Shown here in pieces: positions 34,743 through 43,079 of a DNA stretch of 64,000 nucleotides; the first letter of the stretch is position 1, and each line of letters starts with the position of its first letter. The notes beneath the pieces are model-generated. The model was not told the origin of the DNA. It saw only the letters and a program-made list of their open reading frames with translations, and did not search any database. The position numbers and the translations under genes are program-made. Source of the DNA: Vreelandella sp031769195 (GTDB taxonomy: Bacteria; Pseudomonadota; Gammaproteobacteria; Pseudomonadales; Halomonadaceae); the NCBI RefSeq assembly GCF_031769195.1, contig NZ_JAVHNP010000004.1, forward strand, positions 434,001 through 498,000. Reading direction: 5' to 3'.

Positions 34743-35975
34743 ATGCAGACGCACTTTACCGATGCCGACCGCCAGAAACCGCATATTCAGGAAGCCGAGC
34801 GCATTCTGCGCACCTGCGTACACTGCGGCTTTTGTAACGCCACCTGCCCCACTTACCAGCTACTGGGCGATGAGCGAGACGGGCCGCGCGGGCGCATTTA
34901 CTTAATGAAGGAACTGCTGGAGAGTCGCGATGACGATGACCAAGTCACCGAAGAGACTCGCCTGCACCTCGACCGTTGCCTAACGTGCCGTAACTGCGAG
35001 ACCACCTGCCCTTCAGGCGTGGAGTATCACAAGCTGTTAGATATTGGCCGCGCCGAAATTGACCGCCGCGTGCCACGCCCAGCGGCAGAGCGCGCCCAGC
35101 GCTATGCGCTGCGCAAAATGCTGGTGGACCCGAAACGCTTCAAAGCACTGCTCACCCTTGGGCAAACCTTTAAGCCTCTAGTGCCCGGCAAACTGCGCAG
35201 CAAAATGCCGCCTGCCCCCGTGGATGCAGGCCAGCGACCTGACAGCCAGCGCCATGCACGTAAGGTATTAATCCTAGAGGGCTGCGTTCAGCCAGGGCTA
35301 TCGCCTAACACCAATGCCGCCACTGCTCGCCTGCTCGACCGCCTGGGCATCAGCGTGACGCCGATCAGTGAAGCGGGCTGCTGTGGAGCCATCGACTTCC
35401 ATCTCAATGCTCAAGAAGCGGGTCGCGAGCGGATGCGCGCCAATATCGATGCTTGGTGGCCGCAGATTGAGCAAGGCGCCGAAGCCATCGTACAGACCGC
35501 CAGCGGCTGCGGCGCATTCGTCAAAGAGTATGCCGACATGCTCAAGGACGACCCTGCATACGCTGAAAAAGCTAAAACCGTCAGTGCGCTGGCCAAAGAT
35601 ATTGTTGAAATCCTGCGCGACGAGCCGCTTGAAGCGCTTCAGCTTAAAGAGCACCAACGCTTAGCGTTCCACTGCCCCTGTACGCTGCAGCACGCTCAAA
35701 AGCTCAACGGTGCGGTAGAAGGCGTGCTGAGTAAACTGGGCTTCTCGTTGACCCCGGTGAAAGATGCCCACCTGTGCTGCGGCTCAGCGGGCACCTACTC
35801 GGTGACACAGCCGGAACTGGCCACACAGCTGCGCGACAATAAGCTGAATGCGCTGGAAGCAGGTAACCCAGAGGTGATTGTGACCGCTAACATCGGCTGT
35901 CAGACCCATCTGGCCAGTGCCAATCGCACTCCGGTACGCCACTGGGTAGAAGTCGTGGACGCTGCCCTGGTATAA
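34743..35975 (+). CDS. glcF: Glycolate oxidase iron-sulfur subunit GlcF
   Basis: 410-residue Fe-S subunit that carries electrons from the flavin subunits towards quinone. Two ferredoxin-type cysteine sets, CVHCGFCNATCP (about 25-36) and CLTCRNCETTCPSG (about 80-92), are followed by two CCG domains with AGCCGAIDFH (near 212) and HLCCGSAGTYSV (near 345). The start at 34743 has AGGAG upstream; the reading frame extends 62 codons upstream but those overlap glcE and are not family-like. The length is as in E. coli (407). Confidence 0.94.
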   Translation: MQTHFTDADRQKPHIQEAERILRTCVHCGFCNATCPTYQLLGDERDGPRGRIYLMKELLESRDDDDQVTEETRLHLDRCLTCRNCETTCPSGVEYHKLLDIGRAEIDRRVPRPAAERAQRYALRKMLVDPKRFKALLTLGQTFKPLVPGKLRSKMPPAPVDAGQRPDSQRHARKVLILEGCVQPGLSPNTNAATARLLDRLGISVTPISEAGCCGAIDFHLNAQEAGRERMRANIDAWWPQIEQGAEAIVQTASGCGAFVKEYADMLKDDPAYAEKAKTVSALAKDIVEILRDEPLEALQLKEHQRLAFHCPCTLQHAQKLNGAVEGVLSKLGFSLTPVKDAHLCCGSAGTYSVTQPELATQLRDNKLNALEAGNPEVIVTANIGCQTHLASANRTPVRHWVEVVDAALV

Positions 35976-36057
35976 CCCTTAACACTTGCTGCGCTTTTCA
36001 CAACGCATAAACGGTTGGGCGCAGCGCTTTCATCCCTATGATAAAAAGGACCCTTTG

Positions 36058-36459
36058 ATGCAAACCAAAGCTGTTTTAGGCCAAGCCGACGTTATCCAAG
36101 TACTCGACGCTGCACAGAAAGAGGCTGACAACAATGGCTGGCCGGTCACCATTGCTGTCACTGACGATGGTGGCCACCTGTTGGCACTGCGCCGTTTAGA
36201 CGGCGCTGCCCCGTTCAGCGCCGATGTCGCTACCCAAAAAGCGCGTAGCGCAGCGCTTGGCCGTAAAGAGACCCAGGTATTTGAAGAGATGATTAACGGT
36301 GGCCGTACGGCGTTTGTATCGGCACCGCTGCAGGGCTTACTGTCTGGCGGCGTTCCCATCATTGTGGATGGCCACGTGGTAGGTGCTGTCGGTATTTCTG
36401 GCGTGAAGCCAGATCAAGATGTCCAGATTGCCAAAGCAGGCGTAAGCGCGATCGCCTAA
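36058..36459 (+). CDS. glcG: GlcG, HbpS-family protein of the glycolate operon
   Basis: 133-residue small protein of the HbpS/GlcG family, the last gene of the glycolate operon, with the family segments VTIAVTDDGGHLLALRRLDGA (about 30-50) and SGGVPIIVDGHVVGAVGISGVKPDQD (about 98-123). The ATG at 36058 follows AAAAAGGA and gives the E. coli GlcG length (134). The 82-base gap to glcF suggests it may also be expressed separately. Its function is not settled in the family; a haem-binding or detoxifying role is suggested for relatives. The product of 29737 is a paralogue. Confidence 0.87.
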   Translation: MQTKAVLGQADVIQVLDAAQKEADNNGWPVTIAVTDDGGHLLALRRLDGAAPFSADVATQKARSAALGRKETQVFEEMINGGRTAFVSAPLQGLLSGGVPIIVDGHVVGAVGISGVKPDQDVQIAKAGVSAIA

Positions 36460-36545
36460 CGCTTTATTGAGCGAGCTGACGTGCGGCCCATGAGCCGCAC
36501 GCTGCTCTTGGTCTATCACATACTGGCTTATTACAAACACGCAAT

Positions 36546-36579
36546 AAAAAAGCCCGAATCAAAGATTCGGGCTTTTTTT
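36546..36579. terminator. Bidirectional terminator between glcG and the tRNA cluster
   Basis: AAAAAAGCCCGAATC and GATTCGGGCTTTTTT form a 15-base-pair stem with an AAA loop and another T. With A-run on one side and T-run on the other, it can end the glc operon and the minus-strand tRNA transcript. Confidence 0.92.
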
Positions 36580-36623
36580 GGAATTTTTTCGGCTTTATCA
36601 GAAGATTGCCGACAAGTGCTTAA

Positions 36624-36700
36624 TGGCGGACCGGACGAGACTCGAACTCGCGACCTCCGGCGTGACAGGCCGGCATTCTAACCGACTGAACTACCGGTCC
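36624..36700 (-). tRNA. tRNA-Asp (GTC), copy 1
   Basis: 77-base gene including an encoded 3' CCA. The minus strand begins GGACCGGTAGTTCAGTCGGT and ends CCGGTCCGCCA; acceptor arms pair fully, the T-arm has GTTCGAGTC and the anticodon loop reads CTGTCAC, giving GTC for Asp. It is the last of five tRNA genes in transcription order. Confidence 0.97.
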
Positions 36701-36773
36701 ACGTTAAGGCACTGACTTCAACCATTTAACTTTCTGTTAGAGCGGTTCAGAGGCGCTGAAACATTGGTGTAAA

Positions 36774-36849
36774 TGGTGGGTGGTACTGGGTTCGAACCAG
36801 TGACCCCCAGCTTGTAAGGCTGGTGCTCTCCCAACTGAGCTAACCACCC
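36774..36849 (-). tRNA. tRNA-Val (TAC), copy 1
   Basis: 76-base gene with encoded CCA. The minus strand begins GGGTGGTTAGCTCAGTTGGG and ends ACCACCCACCA; the anticodon loop CTTACAA gives TAC for Val, and the T-arm carries GGTTCGAACC. It is identical to the second Val copy at 37137. Confidence 0.97.
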
Positions 36850-36900
36850 GGGATATTGAAAGCTTATTGCTTATCAATAAAACTACTTATTAAGTTATCG

Positions 36901-36977
36901 TGGCGGACCGGACGAGACTCGAACTCGCGACCTCCGGCGTGACAGGCCGGCATTCTAACCGACTGAACTACCGGTCC
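36901..36977 (-). tRNA. tRNA-Asp (GTC), copy 2
   Basis: 77-base gene, identical to copy 1 at 36624. Separated from the variant Asp gene at 37014 by 36 bases. Part of a Val-Asp-Asp-Val-Asp transcript on the minus strand. Confidence 0.97.
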
Positions 36978-37013
36978 GAATAGCGATAACTTATATGCAA
37001 GTAAAAATGATGA

Positions 37014-37090
37014 TGGCGGACCGGACGAGACTCGAACTCGCGACCTCCGGCGTGACAGGCCGGCATTCTAACCAACTGAACTACCGGTCC
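37014..37090 (-). tRNA. tRNA-Asp (GTC), copy 3, D-loop variant
   Basis: 77-base gene differing from the other two Asp copies at a single D-loop base: TTCAGTTGGTTAG replaces TTCAGTCGGTTAG on the minus strand. Acceptor, anticodon (GTC) and T-arm are unchanged, so it should be functional. Confidence 0.96.
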
Positions 37091-37136
37091 GCATATACAT
37101 CACATACTGCATCACGTTTCCAGGGCACCAAATAAA

Positions 37137-37212
37137 TGGTGGGTGGTACTGGGTTCGAACCAGTGACCCCCAGCTTGTAAGGCTGGTGCTCTCCCAACTG
37201 AGCTAACCACCC
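37137..37212 (-). tRNA. tRNA-Val (TAC), copy 2
   Basis: 76-base gene, identical to the Val copy at 36774 and the first tRNA of the cluster in transcription order. The promoter is expected in the A/T-rich stretch at about 37235-37280, directly behind the hydrolase gene. Confidence 0.97.
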
Positions 37213-37282
37213 GCTGGTCACGTGGCGCTGCATTCTACAGAAGCTTGGCGGATTGTCAATACTTTGCATTTAAACTTTTGAT

Positions 37283-38038
37283 TTAAACCAATGTACTGAA
37301 CGTTCCTGCGGCATCCGCTTGGTGAGCGCGGACGAAGGATGCCGCAACTATGGCTGCTTCGTCAATCAAAACCTGCTGATTTATTCCAGATGCTCGCCGG
37401 GGCTTGAAATCATGGTCGCCATCCGTCAGCCACTTTATCGCTAAGGTTGAGGGTAGACGATAGCCTGCCACGTCAGCTTGCGTACCAAAGGGATCACGCT
37501 CCCCTTGAATGATCAGCATAGGATCGACCACGTTCTCCAGGTGCTCAGTACGCAGAGACTCAGGCTTTTTAGGCGGATGAAAGGGATAGCCGACTGCCAC
37601 CACACCGCCACAGCGGCGTTCACTTGCAAACATCGAGGCAACACGCCCTCCCATGGATTTTCCGCCAACCCACAGCGGGCTATTAATTAGCGGAGCAATA
37701 AGGTCATACCAAGCAGTGAAATGCGCAACGTTTGTCTTTACAGACGGGGGCGGCCGACGTGTGCCTTGCTCACTCATTTGTTGCATGTAAGGAAAATCCA
37801 TCGCCCACACCTGAAGCCCTTGACTCGACAGGATCGCGGCAAATTGCCGCATAAAAGCCGATAGGTGCCCCGCTCCTGCGCCGTGTGCTAGCACTATTCG
37901 CCCGATCTCAGGGCGGCCTGAAACGCTTACGGGCCCGTGACCATCGATGATAAACCGCTGAATAGCGGGGCCCGCCAACCGCCCGACCAGCGCCTCTGGG
38001 GCAATGCGTTCAAACCCTTGATCAGCGTAGTACGACAC
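37283..38038 (-). CDS. Alpha/beta-hydrolase, TEX30/KANL3-like
   Basis: 251-residue cytoplasmic alpha/beta-hydrolase of the small group related to KANL3/TEX30. The oxyanion segment LAHGAGAGHLSAFM (about 50-63), the nucleophile S128 in GGKSMGGRVAS, the acid D182 in GERDPFG and H209 in TDGDHDFKP form a complete triad. The product also has the group's ALDFPYM-like segment (WAMDFPYM). Its substrate is unknown. It stands alone between tRNA genes and the divergent ccoN promoter. The tRNA promoter would lie just after its stop. No membrane segment or signal peptide is seen. Confidence 0.78.
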   Translation of the reverse strand: MSYYADQGFERIAPEALVGRLAGPAIQRFIIDGHGPVSVSGRPEIGRIVLAHGAGAGHLSAFMRQFAAILSSQGLQVWAMDFPYMQQMSEQGTRRPPPSVKTNVAHFTAWYDLIAPLINSPLWVGGKSMGGRVASMFASERRCGGVVAVGYPFHPPKKPESLRTEHLENVVDPMLIIQGERDPFGTQADVAGYRLPSTLAIKWLTDGDHDFKPRRASGINQQVLIDEAAIVAASFVRAHQADAAGTFSTLV

Positions 38039-38119
38039 TCAACACTCCTAATAATTCAGCGTTACATCCATTGGCGTGTTCAGCTTAGGGCGCGGCTGCG
38101 ATAGAATCTAGGCCGGATC

Positions 38120-38133
38120 TTGACCTGCATCAT
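38120..38133. promoter_or_regulatory. FNR/Anr-type site upstream of ccoN
   Basis: TTGACCTGCATCAT, an eight-of-ten match to the TTGAT-N4-ATCAA consensus of Fnr/Anr, 96 bases upstream of the ccoN start. Oxygen-limited induction of cbb3 oxidase by Fnr/Anr is established, and the fnr gene is at 48598. The site is imperfect. Confidence 0.5.
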
Positions 38134-38228
38134 CAAGCGGGTGGCCGCACCCGTGCAAAATGCGATAGCAACGTGCGATTGCAAAATGCCATGGGTTACC
38201 CCCTAACCGCGTTCGATGGGAACATGAA

Positions 38229-39653
38229 ATGAGCACAGCATTGGAACACCCGACCTACAATTACAAGGTAGTTCGGCAGTTCGCGATTATGACCGTTGTG
38301 TGGGGCATCGTAGGTATGACGCTTGGCGTTATCCTTGCCTCCCAGTTGGTCTGGCCGCAACTGAACCTCGGTCTACCTTGGACTAGCTTCGGGCGTCTTC
38401 GTCCGTTACATACTAACGCCGTTATTTTCGCCTTCGGTGGCTCAGCGCTTTTTGCGACGTCTTATTACGTCGTTCAGCGTACCTGTCAGACACGCCTGTT
38501 CTCTGACAAGCTCGCAGCGTTCACCTTTTGGGGATGGCAAGCGGTGATTCTGTCTGCGGTGGTGTCACTGCCGCTGGGCTACACCACCACAAAAGAGTAC
38601 GCAGAGCTTGAGTGGCCGATCAATATACTCCTGGCGATAGTATGGATCAGCTATGCGGTCGTGTTCTTGATGACGATTAAGAAACGCACCACGTCGCACA
38701 TTTATGTCGCAAACTGGTTCTTTGCTGCGTTCATTTTGACGGTAGGCGTTCTGCATATCGTCAATAACGCTGCGATTCCCGTCACGCCCATGTACTCCAC
38801 CTCGATTTATGCAGGTGCTGTCGATGCGATGGTGCAGTGGTGGTATGGCCACAACGCGGTGGGCTTCTTCTTGACGGCGGGTTTCCTGGGCATGATGTAC
38901 TACTTCGTGCCGAAGCAAGCTGAGCGCCCGATCTACTCCTATCGTCTGTCTATCGTCCACTTCTGGGCGCTGATCATGATCTATATGTGGGCAGGCCCTC
39001 ACCACCTGCACTACACCGCACTGCCAAACTGGGCGCAGTCGCTGGGCATGATTATGTCGATCATTCTGTTAGCCCCCTCTTGGGGCGGCATGATCAACGG
39101 CATGATGACGCTGTCAGGCGCTTGGCATAAGCTACGTACCGACCCGACCCTGCGTTTCTTAGTCGTTGCCCTGTCGTTCTATGGTATGTCGACCTTTGAA
39201 GGCCCGATGATGGCGATTAAGACCGTCAACGCGCTGTCGCACTACACCGACTGGACCATTGGTCACGTTCACTCCGGCGCACTTGGCTGGGTAGCGATGA
39301 TTACCATCGGCTCTATGTACCATCTGATTCCGCGCGTCTTTGGCCGCACCGAAATGTATTCCGTTAATCTGATCGCCGTTCACTTCTGGCTGGCGACCAT
39401 CGGCACGGTTCTTTATATCGCTGCCATGTGGGTTAACGGCATTATGCAGGGCTTGATGTGGCGCGCCATTAACGCAGACGGCACGCTGATGTACACCTTC
39501 GTAGAGTCTGTTGAGGCCAGCGGCCCCGGCTACTTCGTGCGCATGGTGGGCGGTCTGTTCTGGGTAACGGGCATGCTCTTGATGGCCTTCAACGTGTATA
39601 TGACCGTGAAGCGTCGCGAAGCCATCGGCCTCACTGCGCCGCAAGCCGCTTAA
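38229..39653 (+). CDS. ccoN: cbb3-type cytochrome c oxidase subunit I, CcoN
   Basis: 474-residue catalytic subunit of the high-affinity cbb3 terminal oxidase, an inner-membrane haem-copper protein that reduces oxygen and pumps protons. About 12 membrane segments with haem and copper ligands in RPLHTNAVIFAFGG (around residue 60), WWYGHNAVGFFLTAGFLG (about 203-220) and the double-His TDWTIGHVHSGALGW near residue 340; the tyrosine following GFLGMMYYF belongs to the active site in the family. The length is as expected. It starts the ccoNOQP operon. A probable Fnr/Anr site lies upstream. Confidence 0.95.
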   Translation: MSTALEHPTYNYKVVRQFAIMTVVWGIVGMTLGVILASQLVWPQLNLGLPWTSFGRLRPLHTNAVIFAFGGSALFATSYYVVQRTCQTRLFSDKLAAFTFWGWQAVILSAVVSLPLGYTTTKEYAELEWPINILLAIVWISYAVVFLMTIKKRTTSHIYVANWFFAAFILTVGVLHIVNNAAIPVTPMYSTSIYAGAVDAMVQWWYGHNAVGFFLTAGFLGMMYYFVPKQAERPIYSYRLSIVHFWALIMIYMWAGPHHLHYTALPNWAQSLGMIMSIILLAPSWGGMINGMMTLSGAWHKLRTDPTLRFLVVALSFYGMSTFEGPMMAIKTVNALSHYTDWTIGHVHSGALGWVAMITIGSMYHLIPRVFGRTEMYSVNLIAVHFWLATIGTVLYIAAMWVNGIMQGLMWRAINADGTLMYTFVESVEASGPGYFVRMVGGLFWVTGMLLMAFNVYMTVKRREAIGLTAPQAA

Positions 39654-39672
39654 ACCGGGGAAGTTAAGACCA

Positions 39673-40281
39673 ATGAAACACGAGATTGTTGAAAAGAACG
39701 TTGGCCTACTCGCCGTGTTGATCCTGGTTGTGATCAGCTTTGCCGGTTTGGCCGAAGTCGTTCCACTGTTCTTTCAAAAGCAGACCACCGAGCCGGTTGA
39801 AGGGCTACGCCCTTTAACCGCACTTGAGCTGGAAGGCCGCGATATCTATCGCCGCGAGGGCTGTGTAGGCTGTCACTCGCAGATGGTGCGCCCCTTCCGT
39901 GCAGAAACCGAGCGCTACGGGCACTACAACGTAGCGGGCGAGCAGGTGTATGAGCACAACTTCCTGTGGGGCTCTAAGCGTACCGGGCCAGACCTGGCAC
40001 GTGTAGGCGGCCGTTACAGCGATGATTGGCACCGTGCACACCTGTACAACCCGCGCGATGTGGTGCCGGAATCCATCATGCCTGCCTACCCCTGGCTGTT
40101 TGAGCGCACCCTCGATGGCGAAGCCACACCGGATAAAATGCGCACCCTGCGTCAGCTAGGCGTGCCCTATACCGATGATGATATCGCCACTGCTACTGCA
40201 GATGTACGCGGCACACAGGAAATTACTGCCCTGGTCGCCTATTTACAGCAGCTAGGAACCGTGCTCGAGGGCACACGTTAA
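39673..40281 (+). CDS. ccoO: cbb3-type oxidase monohaem subunit CcoO
   Basis: 202-residue membrane-anchored cytochrome c subunit. One N-terminal membrane segment (about 10-30), then a periplasmic domain with the haem c site C64-V-G-C67-H68 followed by SQMVRPFRAE, a strongly conserved CcoO stretch, and the distal WGSKRTGPDLARVGGRYSDDWH segment. Gap of 19 bases to ccoN and 3 to ccoQ, so it is co-transcribed. Takes electrons from CcoP or soluble cytochromes and hands them to CcoN. Confidence 0.95.
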   Translation: MKHEIVEKNVGLLAVLILVVISFAGLAEVVPLFFQKQTTEPVEGLRPLTALELEGRDIYRREGCVGCHSQMVRPFRAETERYGHYNVAGEQVYEHNFLWGSKRTGPDLARVGGRYSDDWHRAHLYNPRDVVPESIMPAYPWLFERTLDGEATPDKMRTLRQLGVPYTDDDIATATADVRGTQEITALVAYLQQLGTVLEGTR

Positions 40282-40284
40282 GTT

Positions 40285-40503
40285 ATGGATACGGGAACTT
40301 TCCGCGGCCTTATTACGCTGATTTTGATCTTCGCTTTCATTGGCATCTTTTTCTGGGCCTACTCTAAGCGACGCAAAACAGATTTTGACGAAGCGGCCCA
40401 CCTGCCCTTCGCCGACGATGATGAGCAGCCGACCCGTGATAAGCATGCTTCGACCGAACACGAAGCGGATTCCCGCCACGACAGGGGAGATAAAAATAGA
40501 TGA
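40285..40503 (+). CDS. ccoQ: cbb3-type oxidase small subunit CcoQ
   Basis: 72-residue protein with a single membrane segment (about 5-28; FRGLITLILIFAFIGIFFWAYSKRRKTDFDEAAHLPFADDDE in pieces), the standard CcoQ composition, and an acidic C-terminal tail somewhat longer than usual. It stabilises the assembled oxidase. It lies three bases after ccoO, and its stop overlaps the ccoP start by four bases. Confidence 0.88.
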   Translation: MDTGTFRGLITLILIFAFIGIFFWAYSKRRKTDFDEAAHLPFADDDEQPTRDKHASTEHEADSRHDRGDKNR

Positions 40504-41429
40504 ATAATTTATGGGGTGACTCCCTATCCAGCTTCTGGAGCGCCTGGATTATTGTCATCACACTGGGCACGATCGCGCTGAGCGTTTGGATTTTATTAGC
40601 CAACCGCCGGACCGATAAAACTCCAGATGCTGATGGCAATGTCGAAACAACCGGCCATGCGGCTGACGGCATTGAAGAGTACGACAACCCGCTTCCACAG
40701 TGGTGGTTCAAACTCTTTATCCTGACCGTGGTATTTGCACTCGGCTACTTGGTGCTCTACCCAGGACTGGGCAACTACGCCGGCGTTCTGGGTTGGTCAC
40801 AGGAGAGCCAGTGGGAAGAAGAAGTGGCAGATGCCGAGGATCGGTTTACGCCCATCTTTGCCCAGTACCAGGAAGTGCCGATCCCCGACTTGGCCCGCGA
40901 TAGCGAAGCCATGCAGGTGGCCGAGCGTATCTTCCTGAACAACTGTGCCGTGTGTCATGGTTCAAACGCTCAAGGGGGCTACGGCTTCCCGAACCTAACT
41001 GACGACGACTGGCTCTATGGAGGCGAACCAGAGAACATTCTGACCACGCTGAACAATGGCCGTAATGGTCTAATGCCTGCTTGGCAGCAACTCGGTGAAA
41101 ATAACATCGAGAACCTGACCCAGTACGTACTGTCGCTTTCCGGTGAAGAGCACGATGCTGAGCGCGCAGCCAGCGGCGAAAACACGTTCCTGGCCGCCTG
41201 TGCGGCGTGTCACACGCCCAGCGGCACCGGCAATATTGCCCTTGGCGCTCCCAACCTCACCGACGATGTGTGGCTCTACCTGGCACCAGGTCAAAGCGTT
41301 GGCGACTCCATTCGCCAAACGCTGCGTAACGGCCGTAATGGCCATATGCCTGCCCAGGCGGCGTACATTGGTGAAGAGCGTGTTCACCTTGTAGCGGCCT
41401 ACGTTTACAGCCTGCGTTTCAACGACTAA
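40500..41429 (+). CDS. ccoP: cbb3-type oxidase dihaem subunit CcoP
   Basis: 309-residue dihaem cytochrome c subunit: an N-terminal membrane anchor, a second segment near residues 75-95 and two cytochrome c domains with haem sites C149-x-x-C152-H153 (CAVCHG) and C234-x-x-C237-H238 (CAACHT). The order and size match CcoP. It accepts electrons from soluble cytochromes and passes them to CcoO. The start overlaps the ccoQ stop by four bases, as in most cco operons. A terminator follows, so ccoGHIS is a separate unit. Confidence 0.95.
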   Translation: MNNLWGDSLSSFWSAWIIVITLGTIALSVWILLANRRTDKTPDADGNVETTGHAADGIEEYDNPLPQWWFKLFILTVVFALGYLVLYPGLGNYAGVLGWSQESQWEEEVADAEDRFTPIFAQYQEVPIPDLARDSEAMQVAERIFLNNCAVCHGSNAQGGYGFPNLTDDDWLYGGEPENILTTLNNGRNGLMPAWQQLGENNIENLTQYVLSLSGEEHDAERAASGENTFLAACAACHTPSGTGNIALGAPNLTDDVWLYLAPGQSVGDSIRQTLRNGRNGHMPAQAAYIGEERVHLVAAYVYSLRFND

Positions 41430-41463
41430 CCCCGTTGGCAGGCGTGTAGCGCCAAGTAGAAGA

Positions 41464-41492
41464 AAAGGGTGCGGTCACATACCGCACCCTTT
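41464..41492. terminator. Terminator after ccoNOQP
   Basis: AAAGGGTGCGGT and ACCGCACCCTTT form a 12-base-pair stem with a five-base loop, followed by TCT. It lies 35 bases after the ccoP stop and before ccoG. Confidence 0.82.
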
Positions 41493-41635
41493 CTACATCT
41501 AACGTCCGCTCAGTCACCCGTCTATCCGTTACACTATTGATTAGCAATGTGCGTTTCGAGTTTTAGCGTTGCAGATGTCTCGTGACGCTAGCCATGCTGC
41601 CGCCCACTCCTGCCTATTGAGTTGCGATCACCGCC

Positions 41636-43072
41636 ATGGAAAAAATACCTAGCCACGATATTACGCCGCCAACCGTTGGGCACCACACGCCTGGTGAGTC
41701 AGCCACCCAGGAGATGTACGCCAAACGGCGGCATATCTATGTGCGTGAGATCAAAGGGCTGTTCCAAAAGGTACGACGCAGTGCCAACTGGGCGCTGATG
41801 ATGGGTTTCTTTCTTCTCCCCTGGATTAACTGGGGAGACCGCCCGGCGGTGTGGTTTGACTTACCGGGACGAGAGTTTCATATCTTTGCCGCCACGTTTT
41901 ATCCCCAAGAGTTTATTCTGCTGTCGTGGCTACTGATTATCTGCGCCTTTGGCCTCTTTTTAATCACCGTGTTTGCGGGACGGGTCTGGTGCGGCTACAC
42001 ATGCCCGCAAAGCGTGTGGACGTTTTTATTCATTTGGCTTGAACACCGCATCGAAGGCTCGCGCAACCAGCGTATCAAGCTAGATGACCAGCCGATGAGT
42101 GCCAGCAAAGCGTGGCGCAAAGGCGCCAAGCATAGCGCTTGGCTACTAATTGCTCTGGCCACGGGCATCACCTTTGTAGGCTATTTTACGCCGATTCGCG
42201 ACTTGGTAATGGAGCTTCCTACCTTGGAAGCCCATGGGTGGTCCTATTTTTGGGTGGGCTTCTTTTTAGTCTTCACCTACCTCAATGCAGGCTGGCTGCG
42301 CGAGCAGGTGTGCATCTACATGTGCCCCTACGCCCGCTTTCAGTCGGTCATGTTTGACCGCGATACGCTGATCGTCTCTTACGACGCAGCGCGCGGCGAG
42401 CCGCGTGGCCACCGCAAGAAATCGCTCAGCCATGCCCAAGCACGAGAAGCAGGCTTGGGTGACTGCATTGACTGCGAATTATGTGTGCAGGTGTGTCCTA
42501 CAGGGATCGATATTCGATACGGCCTTCAGTACGAGTGCATTACCTGCGCCGCCTGTATTGATGCCTGCGACAGCGTGATGGACAAGATGGGCTACCCCAA
42601 AGGGCTGATTCGCTACACCACGGAAAACGCACTAGAGGGCAAAAAGAGTCATATTTTCCGCCCTCGATTGATCGGCTACTTTGTTGCCTTAGTTATTATG
42701 GTGGTCGCTTTTGCTTGGGCCATTAACGACCGCACACCGCTGAGCTTTGATGCAGAACGCGAGCGCACACAGCTTTACCAAATGACCCGGGACGGTCAAA
42801 TCAGCAACGTGTATAGCCTAACCGTTCGCAATTTAGACGCTCAGGACCACATCTATGATATTAGCGCAGCGGGTCTGCCTAACTTGCAGCTCGACAATAC
42901 CTCACTGCGGGTGCCCGCCGGTGAGTCACGTATCCAGGTGATTACCGTACTGGCCGACCCAGACACGCTGAGCGAACCAAGCCACGCAATTACGTTTACG
43001 CTGCAGGCGCAGCAAGATGAGCAAATTCGCCAGACCCGCGAAGCGCGGTTCTTGGGCGATATGAGGAGATAA
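41636..43072 (+). CDS. ccoG: cbb3 oxidase assembly protein CcoG (polyferredoxin)
   Basis: 478-residue membrane Fe-S protein needed for the copper part of cbb3 assembly, where it is thought to reduce Cu(II). Five membrane segments in the N-terminal half and a C-terminal FixG/Ig-like domain (about 370-478) surround two ferredoxin sites, C-I-D-C-E-L-C...CP and C-I-T-C-A-A-C...C, at residues about 276-315. The GYTCPQSVW and YMCPYARFQS segments are family-typical. It begins the ccoGHIS unit, eight bases before ccoH. Confidence 0.92.
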   Translation: MEKIPSHDITPPTVGHHTPGESATQEMYAKRRHIYVREIKGLFQKVRRSANWALMMGFFLLPWINWGDRPAVWFDLPGREFHIFAATFYPQEFILLSWLLIICAFGLFLITVFAGRVWCGYTCPQSVWTFLFIWLEHRIEGSRNQRIKLDDQPMSASKAWRKGAKHSAWLLIALATGITFVGYFTPIRDLVMELPTLEAHGWSYFWVGFFLVFTYLNAGWLREQVCIYMCPYARFQSVMFDRDTLIVSYDAARGEPRGHRKKSLSHAQAREAGLGDCIDCELCVQVCPTGIDIRYGLQYECITCAACIDACDSVMDKMGYPKGLIRYTTENALEGKKSHIFRPRLIGYFVALVIMVVAFAWAINDRTPLSFDAERERTQLYQMTRDGQISNVYSLTVRNLDAQDHIYDISAAGLPNLQLDNTSLRVPAGESRIQVITVLADPDTLSEPSHAITFTLQAQQDEQIRQTREARFLGDMRR

Positions 43073-43079
43073 GTACGTC

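Noticed and set aside
41537..41550. TTGATTAGCAATGT as an Fnr site before ccoG
   Set aside because: Only the left half matches the consensus; the right half is too poor to call.
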